Shown here one piece after another: positions 14,660 through 23,234 of a stretch of DNA of 58,028 bases. The notes below the pieces were generated by a model. It had not been told where the DNA came from. It saw only the letters and a program-made list of their open reading frames with translations, and searched no databases. A program made the translations under genes and the position numbers. Source of the stretch: Gammaproteobacteria bacterium (GTDB taxonomy: Bacteria > Pseudomonadota > Gammaproteobacteria > Thiohalomonadales > Thiohalomonadaceae); assembly GCA_003252455.1 (NCBI GenBank), contig QKED01000025.1, positions 1 through 58,028 of the forward strand. Direction: 5' to 3'. How positions within the stretch are numbered: the stretch's first letter is position 1; each line of letters opens with the position of its first letter.

Positions 14660-15596
14660 GCCAACAGCCCCCAGCCACGCCGAGCTGGCACGCCTCTACA
14701 CCCGCCTAGACCAGTACCAGCGCGCCGGGGTACCGCTGCTCCAGGCGCTGGCCGAGGAGCCCGCGCCCCACCCCGCCCTGGTGGCGATGCGCAAGCGCCT
14801 CAAGCAGGGGCTCGGCCTGGCCGAGGCGGGGCGCCGCACCGGCCTCTGGCCGCCATTCGACGCCGCCCTCATCGGCGCCGGTGAGGCGCACGGCGAACCG
14901 CCCTTCGGCGAGCTGGCGCAGATCCACGCCACGGCGGTGCAGCGCCGCGCCCGCCTGCGCCGCAAGCTACTCCCGGCGCTGCTGCTCATCGGCCTATCTC
15001 TGCTCCTCTCGCCCCTGCCCGAGCTGGTCGGCGGGCAGATCGGCCTCGGCGCCTACCTACTCCACGCCCTCGGCGGTATCGCCCTGCTGCTACTCCTCGC
15101 CCGCCTGCTGCTCGGCCTGGCCAGCGACCCAGGGCGCCACGACCTGTTCCTGCGCCTACCCGGCTTCGGCCCCCTGGCCGCACGCCGCGCGCGCCTCACC
15201 TTCGTCCACACCCTCGGCCTGTTGCTCAAGGCCGGGCTCTCGGCGCAAGAGGCGCTGCCCCTGGCACGTGCCACCATCCCCTTCCCCAACCTGCGCGAAC
15301 CGTTGGCCGGGGCCGAGGCGGGCGCCCAGCGCGGCGAGTCATTGAGCCAGCTGATCGCCCCGCTCACCGACGCCGACCCGCAACTGAGCGCCCTGCTGCA
15401 CAGCGGCGAGGCCGCCGGGCGCCTCGACGCCACCCTGCTGCACCACGTCGCCCTCACCCTGCCGGAGCAGGAGGCGAGCGAGACGGCCCTGCTCGACTGG
15501 CTCGCGCGCGGCATCTATCTGATGGTGGTGCTCTGGCTGGCGGCGGGCTTCATCGGTGTGCTTCCAGGGCAGTTGCCGCCCCTCGACCCGAGCTGA
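14649..15596 (+). CDS. Orphan type II secretion system F-like membrane protein
   Basis: A 315-aa inner-membrane protein with two T2SSF-type modules. The first has helical sequence LARLYTRLDQYQRAGVPLLQ at residues 14-33 and FDAALIGAGEAHGEPPFGEL at about 72-91. The second has FVHTLGLLLKAGLSAQEALP at about 185-204 and LSALLHSGEAAGRLDATLLH at about 245-264. Transmembrane segments lie near 107-125, 133-157 and at the C-terminus (285-307). In known systems GspF/PilC-type proteins form the platform under a secretion ATPase and pseudopilus. No GspE, GspG or pilin gene is nearby, so this copy is an orphan. It is shorter than usual GspF (about 400 aa). Its gene starts inside the 3' end of the 1353-aa envelope protein gene, with GAGGGG as ribosome binding site. 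Confidence 0.75.
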   Translation: MARKPTAPSHAELARLYTRLDQYQRAGVPLLQALAEEPAPHPALVAMRKRLKQGLGLAEAGRRTGLWPPFDAALIGAGEAHGEPPFGELAQIHATAVQRRARLRRKLLPALLLIGLSLLLSPLPELVGGQIGLGAYLLHALGGIALLLLLARLLLGLASDPGRHDLFLRLPGFGPLAARRARLTFVHTLGLLLKAGLSAQEALPLARATIPFPNLREPLAGAEAGAQRGESLSQLIAPLTDADPQLSALLHSGEAAGRLDATLLHHVALTLPEQEASETALLDWLARGIYLMVVLWLAAGFIGVLPGQLPPLDPS

Positions 15597-15634
15597 GGCG
15601 GGCACCCCAGGGCAGATACCCCCACCTGGCGAGC

Positions 15635-15677
15635 GGCAGCCGCGCTGCCCCCCACCGCTGGCATTGCCGCTAGGCAA
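15635..15677. terminator. Two small hairpins between convergent genes
   Basis: GGCAGC-CGC-GCTGCC (15635-15649) and TTGCC-GCTA-GGCAA (15664-15677) lie in the 125-bp gap between the convergent GspF-like and beta-propeller genes. Neither is followed by a U-run, so a bidirectional terminator role is only suggested by position. Confidence 0.3.
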
Positions 15678-15721
15678 GACCCTACCGGCGTATGAGAGGG
15701 GTGCGGCGGAGGTCGTCCCGC

Positions 15722-18223
15722 CTACTCGATCGCCTGCCGGTGCAGGTCGGCATACCCCTGGGCGCTGTAGATCTCCGACTCCAACAACTCGGCGGCCTGG
15801 GAGGGGCTACTCGGGCAGCCCTCCATCTCGACCACGACTTGGGGTGTGGAGGTCGAGATGTCGTAGAGCACGCAGGCCACACCCGTGTCACCGGTCTGCT
15901 CCATCAAGACCCGATCCCCTCGGCTGGCAAGGAGACTCAGCGTGCCCCAAGTGCCCATATCCCACTCCGCCGCCACAGCGAGCGTCGATGCGGTGTTGAA
16001 GCGGTACAGGTGGTAGGGCGCCGCCTCGGCATCAGGGTCGTCGAACCAGGATAACTCACCGTCCGTACCCAGCGGGTCGAACGCGAAATACTCCACCTGG
16101 CTCATGTTGCACAGCAGCAGCAGGCTCTGGCCACCCTCAAGGTGGGCCTTGGCTTGAGAACTCGGACACGCGGTAGAGAGCTGCGCGACCACCTGGGCGT
16201 TGTCGCCATCGAGGGTGATCAGGTTGAGCTGCTCGGTCTCCGCACCCGCTTCCAGGGTGATGAGCTGCCCGGCGAGGTCGAAGCCGATGGGGTTACCTTG
16301 GATGTCGGCCTGAGAGGCCAATTGCGCACCCGTGGCATCGAGCTGCCAGCCGATCAGCTGCACGCTGCCGTCCGACATCCACTCCTCGTCGAGACGCTCG
16401 GCGGCCAAGTAGAGGTAGTCGCCCTGCAGGATGGCACCGGACTTCTTCTCCCACTGGTAGCCCTGGTCGAGCGCGGGAAACACCAGCTCCATCGGCTCCC
16501 ACAACTGGCCACTACTGCGCGCCATGACCTGGATGCGGGTCGACTCATCCGAAGAGACGAACTGAAACGCCACGACGTGTTGCTCATCCGCCAGCAGTTG
16601 GTCATAGGCCTGGCTGAGCGCCACGCCCTGCAGCGGCGTGTGCAAATCATCCAGCCCATAGCGATAGAGGTACTGAAACCCCGTTGCCCCAGGCTCCTTG
16701 GCGCCAGCCCAGAGGCCATTTTCATCCAGGCTCAGCCACTGCAGGTCGACCGCCAACTTCAGCCGCCCCGGCGACTGCACGTCCCCCTGCGCCCAATCGA
16801 CGATGGTGAACCACTGGTCACCGACCACGGCGAGCCGTTGCGCACCGAGCGATGCGATCCGCTCGACCTTGCCCGGCAGGGTGGTGGTACCGATCGCGAC
16901 GAAGCGGTCGCTGGAGAAGTCGAGGAGCTGGAGCATGTTCGGCACGTCCAGCTCCCAGGTGGAAATAGGCACTGCGGCCAACCGATGTTCCCAATCGAGG
17001 TGCATGGCGCGCTGGTCATCCAAGGCCGCGGAGGTCGTATAGCGCGCCTGGTCGAGAAGCGGCCTGTAGCGATCCAGCTCGACCGGGGTGTCGGGGTCGC
17101 TGACATCGAACAGGAGTGCCGCGACACGGCTGGTGAAGTTCTCACCGTCGCTCGGCGTGGGGTTCTGATCTTTGCCCAGCGCAAAGAGACGATCGGCATG
17201 GAAGAAGAGCTTTTCGGCGACGTTGGGGACGGCCAACTGACCCTTGACCTTGGGTTCGGCTGGGTCCGTCAGGTCGAGCAACCAGAGGGGGTCGGAGCGT
17301 TCAAAGCTGACCAGGTAGGCGGTATTGTCGGTAAAGACCGTCGTGTACAGCTCCTTACCGGGGGCCAACGCCTCGACCCGTGAGCGCTCATGCCACTGCG
17401 CGGGCTCTCCCTGCAGCTCGAAATTGGCGAAGGTGGCGCCCTCCTCACCGGACCCCTGCGGGAGATAGACGACCCGCAGCCGCTGCTCGTGCACATCGAC
17501 ATAGAGCTCGCTCGGGACATTGCCAGCCAGCGCCAGCTCCGGTAACGCATGCAGTGGATCGGCCGCATCACGCAGGTCGAAGAGGTGCAATTGTGTACTA
17601 CTCGAATCACCCTCGGGACTCCCGAGCAGTACGAGGTAGTCATCGACGAATCCGGCCGAGGGGCTGGCGAACGACACACTCGCACTGGCCACCTCGGTGA
17701 GGGTGCCCGCACCAATCCGTAGCGCCGTAACGCGCATTGCGTTCAGGGAGTCCACGCTCATGAGATAGAGGATCTCGCCGCGACGTGCCGAATCGTAATA
17801 GCTGTCGGGGAGTTCGTAGGCTTGAGCGAGTTCGAACGCACCTTCGACGAGATGGAACAGGTCGACACGCAGGCCCGAATCGGCCCTGTTCGCCTCGATC
17901 AGCAGATACTCCTCGTTGAGTTGGAAGAGGCTCATCGGCGAATAGGTGGTGCTCACCTCAGCCACGACACGCGGCGCATCGACCTGCGCGGCATCGACCA
18001 GTTGCAGACGCTGCGCGTCGTGATTGACCAGCAGAATGCGCTCGCCCAGGCGCAGCAGGTCGGTCGCGAACTCGGTCGCGGGAAGAGCCTCATCCGTACT
18101 GCCATCGACGGGGTTCGCTGCACCCGTGCCAGCATCGCTAGTACGATCGAGCAGATCACAACCTGAAAGCAACAACAGGCACGTCAAACTGAGTAGAGAG
18201 AAGAGGGATTTCGCGCTTGGCAT
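15722..18223 (-). CDS. Beta-propeller domain lipoprotein
   Basis: An 833-aa exported lipoprotein. The signal peptide has a lipobox LLSGC with the acylated Cys at residue 22, followed by a Ser/Thr/Gly/Asp linker. The rest is beta-rich with repeated blade-like segments such as LLVNHDAQRLQLVDAAQ, DNTAYLVSFERSDPLWLLDL, LFALGKDQNPTPSDG and VAALLFDVSDPDTPVELDRY. This fits the secreted C-terminal beta-propeller (PF09826-type) family. No catalytic motif is visible. It is probably anchored in the outer membrane or periplasmic face and binds a protein or polymer. The ATG at 18223 is chosen because the lipoprotein signal begins there, with AGGTG upstream; the open frame extends further without family sequence. 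A half-site resembling the cluster element in region 1 lies about 90 bp upstream. Confidence 0.85.
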   Translation of the reverse strand: MPSAKSLFSLLSLTCLLLLSGCDLLDRTSDAGTGAANPVDGSTDEALPATEFATDLLRLGERILLVNHDAQRLQLVDAAQVDAPRVVAEVSTTYSPMSLFQLNEEYLLIEANRADSGLRVDLFHLVEGAFELAQAYELPDSYYDSARRGEILYLMSVDSLNAMRVTALRIGAGTLTEVASASVSFASPSAGFVDDYLVLLGSPEGDSSSTQLHLFDLRDAADPLHALPELALAGNVPSELYVDVHEQRLRVVYLPQGSGEEGATFANFELQGEPAQWHERSRVEALAPGKELYTTVFTDNTAYLVSFERSDPLWLLDLTDPAEPKVKGQLAVPNVAEKLFFHADRLFALGKDQNPTPSDGENFTSRVAALLFDVSDPDTPVELDRYRPLLDQARYTTSAALDDQRAMHLDWEHRLAAVPISTWELDVPNMLQLLDFSSDRFVAIGTTTLPGKVERIASLGAQRLAVVGDQWFTIVDWAQGDVQSPGRLKLAVDLQWLSLDENGLWAGAKEPGATGFQYLYRYGLDDLHTPLQGVALSQAYDQLLADEQHVVAFQFVSSDESTRIQVMARSSGQLWEPMELVFPALDQGYQWEKKSGAILQGDYLYLAAERLDEEWMSDGSVQLIGWQLDATGAQLASQADIQGNPIGFDLAGQLITLEAGAETEQLNLITLDGDNAQVVAQLSTACPSSQAKAHLEGGQSLLLLCNMSQVEYFAFDPLGTDGELSWFDDPDAEAAPYHLYRFNTASTLAVAAEWDMGTWGTLSLLASRGDRVLMEQTGDTGVACVLYDISTSTPQVVVEMEGCPSSPSQAAELLESEIYSAQGYADLHRQAIE

Positions 18224-18309
18224 AGGGTTTTCACCTGGTAGGACACAGACCAATGGATTAGTAGACCTGATCCGACACCGTTTAGCATTGTCCAGATATC
18301 CCAAAACCA

Positions 18310-18326
18310 TTGCCTCAGTGTCTCCG
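18310..18326 (-). promoter_or_regulatory. Half-site of the region-1 element upstream of the lipoprotein gene
   Basis: TTGCCTCAGTGTCTCCG on the + strand is close to copy 1 of the shared element (TTGTCTCAGTGTCTCAG), and the similarity continues into GCTGCG. The GTCTAC half is not present at the expected offset, and an ATTAGTAGAC box lies at 53 rather than 50 bp. The rest of the 18224-18569 interval shows nothing else. Confidence 0.35.
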
Positions 18327-18569
18327 CTGCGTCGCAACCCTGCAGGGTGTATGGGCATAGTGAGGACGGTGCCTAGGGCCGACGGTCGTACCTTAGGTAG
18401 CGCCGTGCGGGAAGGGGAGTCGCATCGGTCGACTCGTCGCGCCGCTGCACGTCGGCCTCGGGGCGGTCGGCCGCCGCCCCTCGACCCGCACCGAGGCCGC
18501 TTGCCAGTCCGATCGCACCGGCGCTAACCTGCCATGCCACGACCCTTGCCCGCCGCCACTGAGGCCTCC

Positions 18570-19118
18570 ATGAAAGTCCATCCAGAGATCACCCCCGAGC
18601 TATCCGCCTGGATCGCCGACCAGCCCCTCTTTTTCAACGCCACGGCGCCGCTCTCGGGCGAGGGGCATATCAACCTCTCGCCCCGTGGGCTCGACACCTT
18701 CCGCGTCCTCGACCCCCACACCGTGGCCTACTTCGACCTCACCGGCAGCGGCAACGAGAGTGCCGCCCACCTGACCGAGAACGGCCGTATCACCCTGATG
18801 TTCTGCGCCTTCAGTGGACCACCACGCATCCTGCGCCTGTTCGGGCGTGGTGCGGTGTGCCTGCCGAGCCACCCCGACTTCGCCCCCCTACGCGCGCACT
18901 TCCCCGAGGGCCTGGGCACGGCCCGCCAGATCGTCCGCGTGGCGGTGGAGCGGGTGCAGACCTCCTGCGGCTACGGCGTGCCGCTGATGGAGTTCCAGGG
19001 CGAGCGCAGCGACCTCACCGACTGGGCCACACGCAAGGGCGAGGAGGGGCTCAGCACCTACCGGCGCAATAACAACCGCGTCAGTATCGACGGCCTCCCC
19101 GCGCCGCACGACGACTGA
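18570..19118 (+). CDS. Pyridoxamine 5'-phosphate oxidase-like flavin-binding protein
   Basis: A 182-aa cytoplasmic protein of the split-barrel FMN-binding (PNPOx-like) family. Typical features are [19 protein letters not shown] (residues 33-51), [20 protein letters not shown] with the conserved SGNE, and [19 protein letters not shown] leading into the second half. The C-terminal [18 protein letters not shown] is found in the larger members of this family rather than in PdxH itself, so vitamin B6 synthesis should not be assumed. The substrate may be a flavin or F420-type oxidoreduction partner. The ATG at 18570 is preferred to 18534 because the conserved N-terminus ([20 protein letters not shown]) begins there. 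It stands alone, divergent from the lipoprotein gene and 91 bp upstream of proS. Confidence 0.85.
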   Translation: MKVHPEITPELSAWIADQPLFFNATAPLSGEGHINLSPRGLDTFRVLDPHTVAYFDLTGSGNESAAHLTENGRITLMFCAFSGPPRILRLFGRGAVCLPSHPDFAPLRAHFPEGLGTARQIVRVAVERVQTSCGYGVPLMEFQGERSDLTDWATRKGEEGLSTYRRNNNRVSIDGLPAPHDD

Positions 19119-19209
19119 GGCGCGCCCAACGCCACCGTGGCAAACCCGCCCCCATAGGCTAGAATGGCGGCCCTTATCGCCCCACCCATGCAGACAGGAC
19201 ATCGCCCCC

Positions 19210-20931
19210 ATGCGCACCAGCCAATACCTCATCGCCACCCTCAAGGAGACCCCCGCCGACGCCGAGGTGATCTCCCACCAGCTGATGCTGCGCGCGGGCA
19301 TGATCCGCAAGCTCGCCGCCGGGCTCTACACCTGGATGCCGATGGGGCTGCGCGTGCTGCGCAAGGTGGAGGCGATCGTGCGCGAGGAGATGAACCGCGC
19401 CGGGGCGCAAGAGGTGCTGATGCCCGCCGTGCAGCCCGCCGAGCTGTGGCAGGAGTCGGGCCGCTGGGACGCCATGGGCCCAGAGATGCTGCGCCTCAAC
19501 GACCGCCACAACCGCGAGTTCTGCTTCGGCCCTACGCACGAAGAGATCATCACCGACCTGTGCCGCAATGAGCTGCGCTCCTACAAACAGCTGCCGGCCA
19601 ACTTCTACCAGATCCAGACCAAGTTCCGCGATGAGCGCCGCCCGCGCTTCGGCGTCATGCGCGCGCGTGAGTTCCTGATGAAGGACGCCTACTCCTTCCA
19701 CCTCGACCACGCCTCGCTGGAGCAGACCTACGCGGTGATGCACGCCACCTACTGTCGCATCTTCGACCGCCTGGGCCTCGAATACCGCCCGGTGCTGGCC
19801 GACACCGGCGCCATCGGCGGCAGCGGCTCGCACGAGTTCCACGTGCTGGCCGACTCCGGCGAGGACGCCATCGCCTTCTCCGACAGCTCCGACTACGCCG
19901 CCAACGTGGAGATGGCCGAGGCCATCGCCCCCGGCCCGCGTCCCGCCGCCAGCGCCGAGATGGCCGTGGTCGAGACACCCAACCAGCACAGCATCGACGA
20001 GGTGAGCGCCTTCCTCAAGGTGCCCGCCGAGCAGACCCTGAAGACCCTCATCGTCCACGGCTGCGACGAGAACGGCGAGCTGGAGGGGGTCATCGCCCTG
20101 GTGCTGCGCGGTGACCATGTGCTCAACGAGATCAAGGCGGGCAAGCTGCCAGGCGTCTTCGCCCCGGTCACCCTGGCCAGCGAAGAAGAGGTGCGCGCGG
20201 CAGTGGGTTGCGGCATCGGCTCCATCGGCCCGGTGCAGCTCGGCATCCCCATGCTGGTCGACCGCAGCGCCGCCGTGGCCGCCGACTTCGTCTGCGGTGC
20301 CAACGAGGACGGCAAACACCTCACCGGCGTCAACTGGGGCCGCGACCTGCCGGAGCCCACGACCGCAGACCTGCGCAACGTGGTCGAGGGCGACCCGAGC
20401 CCGGACGGCCAGGGTACCCTGTCGATCAAGCGCGGCATCGAGGTAGGCCACATCTTCCAGCTCGGCGACAAATACTCCAAGGCGATGAAGGCCAGCGTGC
20501 TCGACGAGCAGGGCAAGGCGGTGGTGATGACCATGGGCTGCTACGGCATCGGCGTCTCGCGCGTGGTCGCCTCCGCCATCGAGCAGAACCACGACGAGCG
20601 CGGCATCATCTGGCCGACCAACATCGCCCCCTTCCAGCTCGCGCTGATCCCCATCGGCCTGCACAAGTCCGAGCGCCTGCGCGACGTCGCCACCCTGCTC
20701 TACGCCGACCTCCAGGCCGCCGGTATCGAGGTGCTGTTCGACGACCGCAACGAGCGCCCCGGCGCCATGTTCGCCGACTGCGAGCTGATCGGTATCCCCC
20801 ACCGCCTGGTGCTCTCCGAGCGCGGGCTGGACAAGGGCACGGTGGAGTATCGCCTGCGTAGTGCCGAGGCCAACGAAGACCTGCCGTTCGAGGGGATCGT
20901 CGCGCGCATGAAGGCGCTGCTGGTCGACTGA
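19210..20931 (+). CDS. proS: Prolyl-tRNA synthetase (bacterial type, with editing domain)
   Basis: A 573-aa class II aminoacyl-tRNA synthetase charging tRNA-Pro. The N-terminal catalytic core begins [20 protein letters not shown] and includes [10 protein letters not shown], motif 2 as [20 protein letters not shown] and, after the insertion, motif 3-like [11 protein letters not shown] (about residues 438-448). Between them, about residues 225-390, lies the YbaK-like editing insertion that hydrolyses misacylated Ala-tRNA-Pro, with [20 protein letters not shown] at its start. The C-terminal anticodon-binding domain has [13 protein letters not shown] and [16 protein letters not shown]. Length and order match the E. 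coli-type enzyme. A strong intrinsic terminator follows at 20959, so proS is the last gene of its transcript. It is an ordinary housekeeping gene. Confidence 0.98.
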   Translation: MRTSQYLIATLKETPADAEVISHQLMLRAGMIRKLAAGLYTWMPMGLRVLRKVEAIVREEMNRAGAQEVLMPAVQPAELWQESGRWDAMGPEMLRLNDRHNREFCFGPTHEEIITDLCRNELRSYKQLPANFYQIQTKFRDERRPRFGVMRAREFLMKDAYSFHLDHASLEQTYAVMHATYCRIFDRLGLEYRPVLADTGAIGGSGSHEFHVLADSGEDAIAFSDSSDYAANVEMAEAIAPGPRPAASAEMAVVETPNQHSIDEVSAFLKVPAEQTLKTLIVHGCDENGELEGVIALVLRGDHVLNEIKAGKLPGVFAPVTLASEEEVRAAVGCGIGSIGPVQLGIPMLVDRSAAVAADFVCGANEDGKHLTGVNWGRDLPEPTTADLRNVVEGDPSPDGQGTLSIKRGIEVGHIFQLGDKYSKAMKASVLDEQGKAVVMTMGCYGIGVSRVVASAIEQNHDERGIIWPTNIAPFQLALIPIGLHKSERLRDVATLLYADLQAAGIEVLFDDRNERPGAMFADCELIGIPHRLVLSERGLDKGTVEYRLRSAEANEDLPFEGIVARMKALLVD

Positions 20932-20958
20932 GCGCAGCGCGCTTCCCTGCCGCCCATG

Positions 20959-20990
20959 ACGGCGCACTGACCGGTGCGCCGTTTTTTTTT
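20959..20990 (+). terminator. Intrinsic terminator of proS
   Basis: ACGGCGCAC at 20959-20967 pairs perfectly with GTGCGCCGT at 20974-20982 around a 6-nt loop, and the U-run continues to 20990. It lies 28 bp after the proS stop codon. This is the clearest Rho-independent terminator in the window. Confidence 0.93.
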
Positions 20991-21209
20991 CAAACGCCCC
21001 CATCGAGTCAATCAGCCGGTATCTCCTGCGAACGGTCTACAGGCAGAGGCGCCGAGCAGGGAGATTGGACCTCACCTGAATGTCATATAGCTAAACACAG
21101 AACCCGCCAGCTATAGTCCCGCCGCGACACAAACCTCGCCTGGCATTGGACGCCGAGCCCCACAATCGATCACCCGCGGCTCTCCATGCCGTCTAGATAG
21201 GTATGCGTG

Positions 21210-21917
21210 ATGAGAAACCCTCTGTATTGCAGGCTGGCACTCCTGCACGCCCTCTGCCTGACCACCTCGGCCCCCTCGGCGGCCACACTCACGACCAGCC
21301 TGTCGACCAACAATAACCAACAAGGGGTCATGTTCGACCTCACGGTAGGCACGAGCAACCTGCGCATCACGGGTTTCGACATCTTCACACAGACGACCAA
21401 TACCTTCGACGTAGAGCTCTATATGAAGAGTGGTACCTGGGTCGGAAGTGATACCACACCCGCCGATTGGACGCTGGTTGGCTCCACCAACCTGACAGGG
21501 GGCGGTGCTAGTACCCTCGTGTTCCTCGATACAGCTGACTTCACGCTGGCGGCGAACAGCACTTTTGCGCTCTATCTCACCACGGTCTCTATCTTCGAGT
21601 CCATCCGCTACACCAGCGGGACGGCGACAGGCAGCCTCTTGGCGGGCAACTCGGACCTGACCATCTACGAGGGTGCGGGCAAGGCGTACGCCTTCTCAAC
21701 GACCTATGCGCCGCGCGACTTCACCGGCACCATCTACTACGACGTGGTACCGGAACCGGAGGCAGGTAGCGCCGTGCTACTCACCGGGATGCTGGGATTT
21801 TTCGGCCTGCGCCGACGGCGTGCACAGCAGCGCAAGGGCCAGACGATGCGTAGGGCGCACACGTGCGCTCCCTCTCTCGCCTACAACATCTGTTCTATAG
21901 GCCTGCATAAACGCTGA
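21210..21917 (+). CDS. PEP-CTERM sorted secreted protein (paralogue of 22012)
   Basis: A 235-aa exported protein of unknown function. The signal peptide ends around APSAA (residue 22). A Thr/Ser/Asn-rich beta domain follows, with GVMFDLTVGTSNLRITGFDI at about residues 34-53 and GNSDLTIYEGAGKAYAFS at about 148-165. The PEP-CTERM signal is VPEPEAGSAVLLTGMLGFFG then LRRRRAQQRK (about 182-212). An unusual extension of about 25 residues containing two Cys residues (MRRAHTCAPSLAYNICSIG) follows the basic end; such signals normally lie at the very C-terminus, so read-through or an altered stop may be involved. The real start is the ATG at 21210, directly after a GTG. The next gene is a tandem paralogue. 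It lies 219 bp after the proS terminator, with its own promoter presumed. Confidence 0.83.
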   Translation: MRNPLYCRLALLHALCLTTSAPSAATLTTSLSTNNNQQGVMFDLTVGTSNLRITGFDIFTQTTNTFDVELYMKSGTWVGSDTTPADWTLVGSTNLTGGGASTLVFLDTADFTLAANSTFALYLTTVSIFESIRYTSGTATGSLLAGNSDLTIYEGAGKAYAFSTTYAPRDFTGTIYYDVVPEPEAGSAVLLTGMLGFFGLRRRRAQQRKGQTMRRAHTCAPSLAYNICSIGLHKR

Positions 21918-21954
21918 CTGCTATTCTCCCGCCCTCCATAAGCCCCTCGGATGC

Positions 21955-21973
21955 CTGAACACGCATTGTTCAG
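21955..21973. repeat. Small inverted repeat between tandem PEP-CTERM genes
   Basis: CTGAAC and GTTCAG form a 6-bp stem with a 7-nt loop, 38 bp after one PEP-CTERM gene and 39 bp before the next. No U-run follows. It could be an attenuator or an operator. Confidence 0.3.
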
Positions 21974-22011
21974 CCGGTGGGCAACGGCGTGAGAACTTTT
22001 AGGAATTCGTT

Positions 22012-22674
22012 ATGCGCAATCACTCCCTTTGCAGACTGGCGCTCTTGCTGGGCCTGTCCCTGGCCTCGTCACCCCTTTTTGCCGCCTCACTCACCACGCC
22101 CTTGTCGCCTAACAACGGCAACCGCGGGGTCATGTTCGACCTGATGGTGGGCGCGAACGACCTGCGCATCACCGGTTTCGACATCTTCACCTCTACGACC
22201 AATGCGACCGTCTACGAGCTCTATCTGAAAAGTGGTACCTGGGTCGGGAGTGGCACCACCTCCAGCGCTTGGACCCTGATGAGCTCCACCACCACGGCCG
22301 GGAACGGTCTTTCGACCCTCGGATTTATCGATACGCAGGACTTCACACTGTCGGCTTACAGTACCTACGCCATCTATTTAACCGTGACCGATGCGCTCGA
22401 GGGTATAAGCTACACCGACGGCACGGCGGTAGGCCTCGTATTGGCGAACAACTCGGACCTGGTCATCTACGAGGGTGCGGGCAGTACCTACCCCTTCGGC
22501 GGGACCGTTTCGCCGCGCAATTTCACCGGCGCCATCTACTACGAGATGGTACCGGAACCGGATACAGGGGCCGCCGTGCTGTTCACCGGGATGCTGGGAT
22601 TTCTGGGGCTGCGCCGTCGGCGCGCGCTGCGGCAAGCCGAGCACCGTGCGGCCATGGCGCCGATACGCGGGTAA
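22012..22674 (+). CDS. PEP-CTERM sorted secreted protein (paralogue of 21210)
   Basis: A 220-aa exported protein similar along its full length to the preceding gene: RGVMFDLMVGANDLRITGFDI, LYLKSGTWVGSGTT, NNSDLVIYEGAGSTYPFGG and PRNFTGAIYYEMVPEP all have direct counterparts. The signal peptide ends near SPLFAA (residue 24). The PEP-CTERM tail is VPEPDTGAAVLLTGMLGFLG-type followed by LRRRRALRQAEHR, with a shorter extension than its neighbour. The start is supported by AGGA upstream. The pair is unrelated in body sequence to the two PEP-CTERM genes in region 1, so the genome carries several PEP-CTERM families. Exosortase processing and export to the surface or matrix are expected from the family; no function is known. 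Confidence 0.85.
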   Translation: MRNHSLCRLALLLGLSLASSPLFAASLTTPLSPNNGNRGVMFDLMVGANDLRITGFDIFTSTTNATVYELYLKSGTWVGSGTTSSAWTLMSSTTTAGNGLSTLGFIDTQDFTLSAYSTYAIYLTVTDALEGISYTDGTAVGLVLANNSDLVIYEGAGSTYPFGGTVSPRNFTGAIYYEMVPEPDTGAAVLFTGMLGFLGLRRRRALRQAEHRAAMAPIRG

Positions 22675-22727
22675 AGGGGCACAATAAAGCGGTAGTGAGG
22701 CGTCGGGATGCGACACCCCGACACCGA

Positions 22728-23234
22728 CTACCCCGCGCTATGCGCCACCGGGGGCGACCCCAGCATCGCCTTGGCGATCCGCTCGAAGTCCGCCTTGGGG
22801 ATCGGCAGATGGCCGAAACGAAAGGCGTAGCCCCAGCGCCTCTTGTCGGCGATGAAGGAGAGGTGTTCGAGCAGCGGGCGAATGGGCGTCTCGCTGGCCG
22901 ATAGAAAGCGGATGTCGCGACGGTATGGGACAAAGCCGGGGAACATCTCGATCGGATAGACCTCGCTGCCGACCACCTCACCGATGGCGGTAAAGGCCTG
23001 ACACGGGGTGGGCTCTCCGAACACCACCTTGGGTGAGTAGTAGATGATCCAGTCCCCCACTGACATACGGCGCAGGGGCTGCGCCTTGCCGTGGCAGAGC
23101 TGGCAGAATCCGCCCGCGACGCCCAGGGCGACGTGCTCCTTGGAGGCGACCCCGATCCAGTAGCGTCTCGCATCGGCCCCCCGCTGCTCGACGGTACCGG
23201 GCGCGAGAGAGGGCGTGCGCCCCTGCAGACTCAC
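22728..23234 (-). CDS. EVE-domain protein
   Basis: A 168-aa cytoplasmic protein of the EVE/YTH-like fold, a family linked to binding of modified bases in DNA or RNA. Characteristic sequence is RRYWIGVASKEHVALGVAGG (about residues 24-43), FCQLCHGKAQPLRRMSVGDW and IIYYSPKVVFGEPTPCQAFT, and later FPGFVPYRRDIRFL. The usual QLGHG reads QLCHG here. A GTG at 23234 that overlaps the stop of the upstream VOC gene as GTGA is the best start, although it adds about 23 residues before the family's normal beginning. Translational coupling with the VOC gene is likely. EVE proteins elsewhere sit with restriction and toxin genes; here the partner is a VOC protein instead. Confidence 0.87.
   Translation of the reverse strand: MSLQGRTPSLAPGTVEQRGADARRYWIGVASKEHVALGVAGGFCQLCHGKAQPLRRMSVGDWIIYYSPKVVFGEPTPCQAFTAIGEVVGSEVYPIEMFPGFVPYRRDIRFLSASETPIRPLLEHLSFIADKRRWGYAFRFGHLPIPKADFERIAKAMLGSPPVAHSAG

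Noticed and set aside
14649-15596. Part of a complete type II secretion or type IV pilus operon
   Set aside because: No ATPase, pseudopilin, secretin or GspL/M-like gene is found on either side.
21030-21050. GTCTAC upstream of the plus-strand PEP-CTERM gene as another copy of the shared element
   Set aside because: The TTGCCTG half and the ATT box at 38 bp are missing, and the orientation is wrong for the downstream gene.
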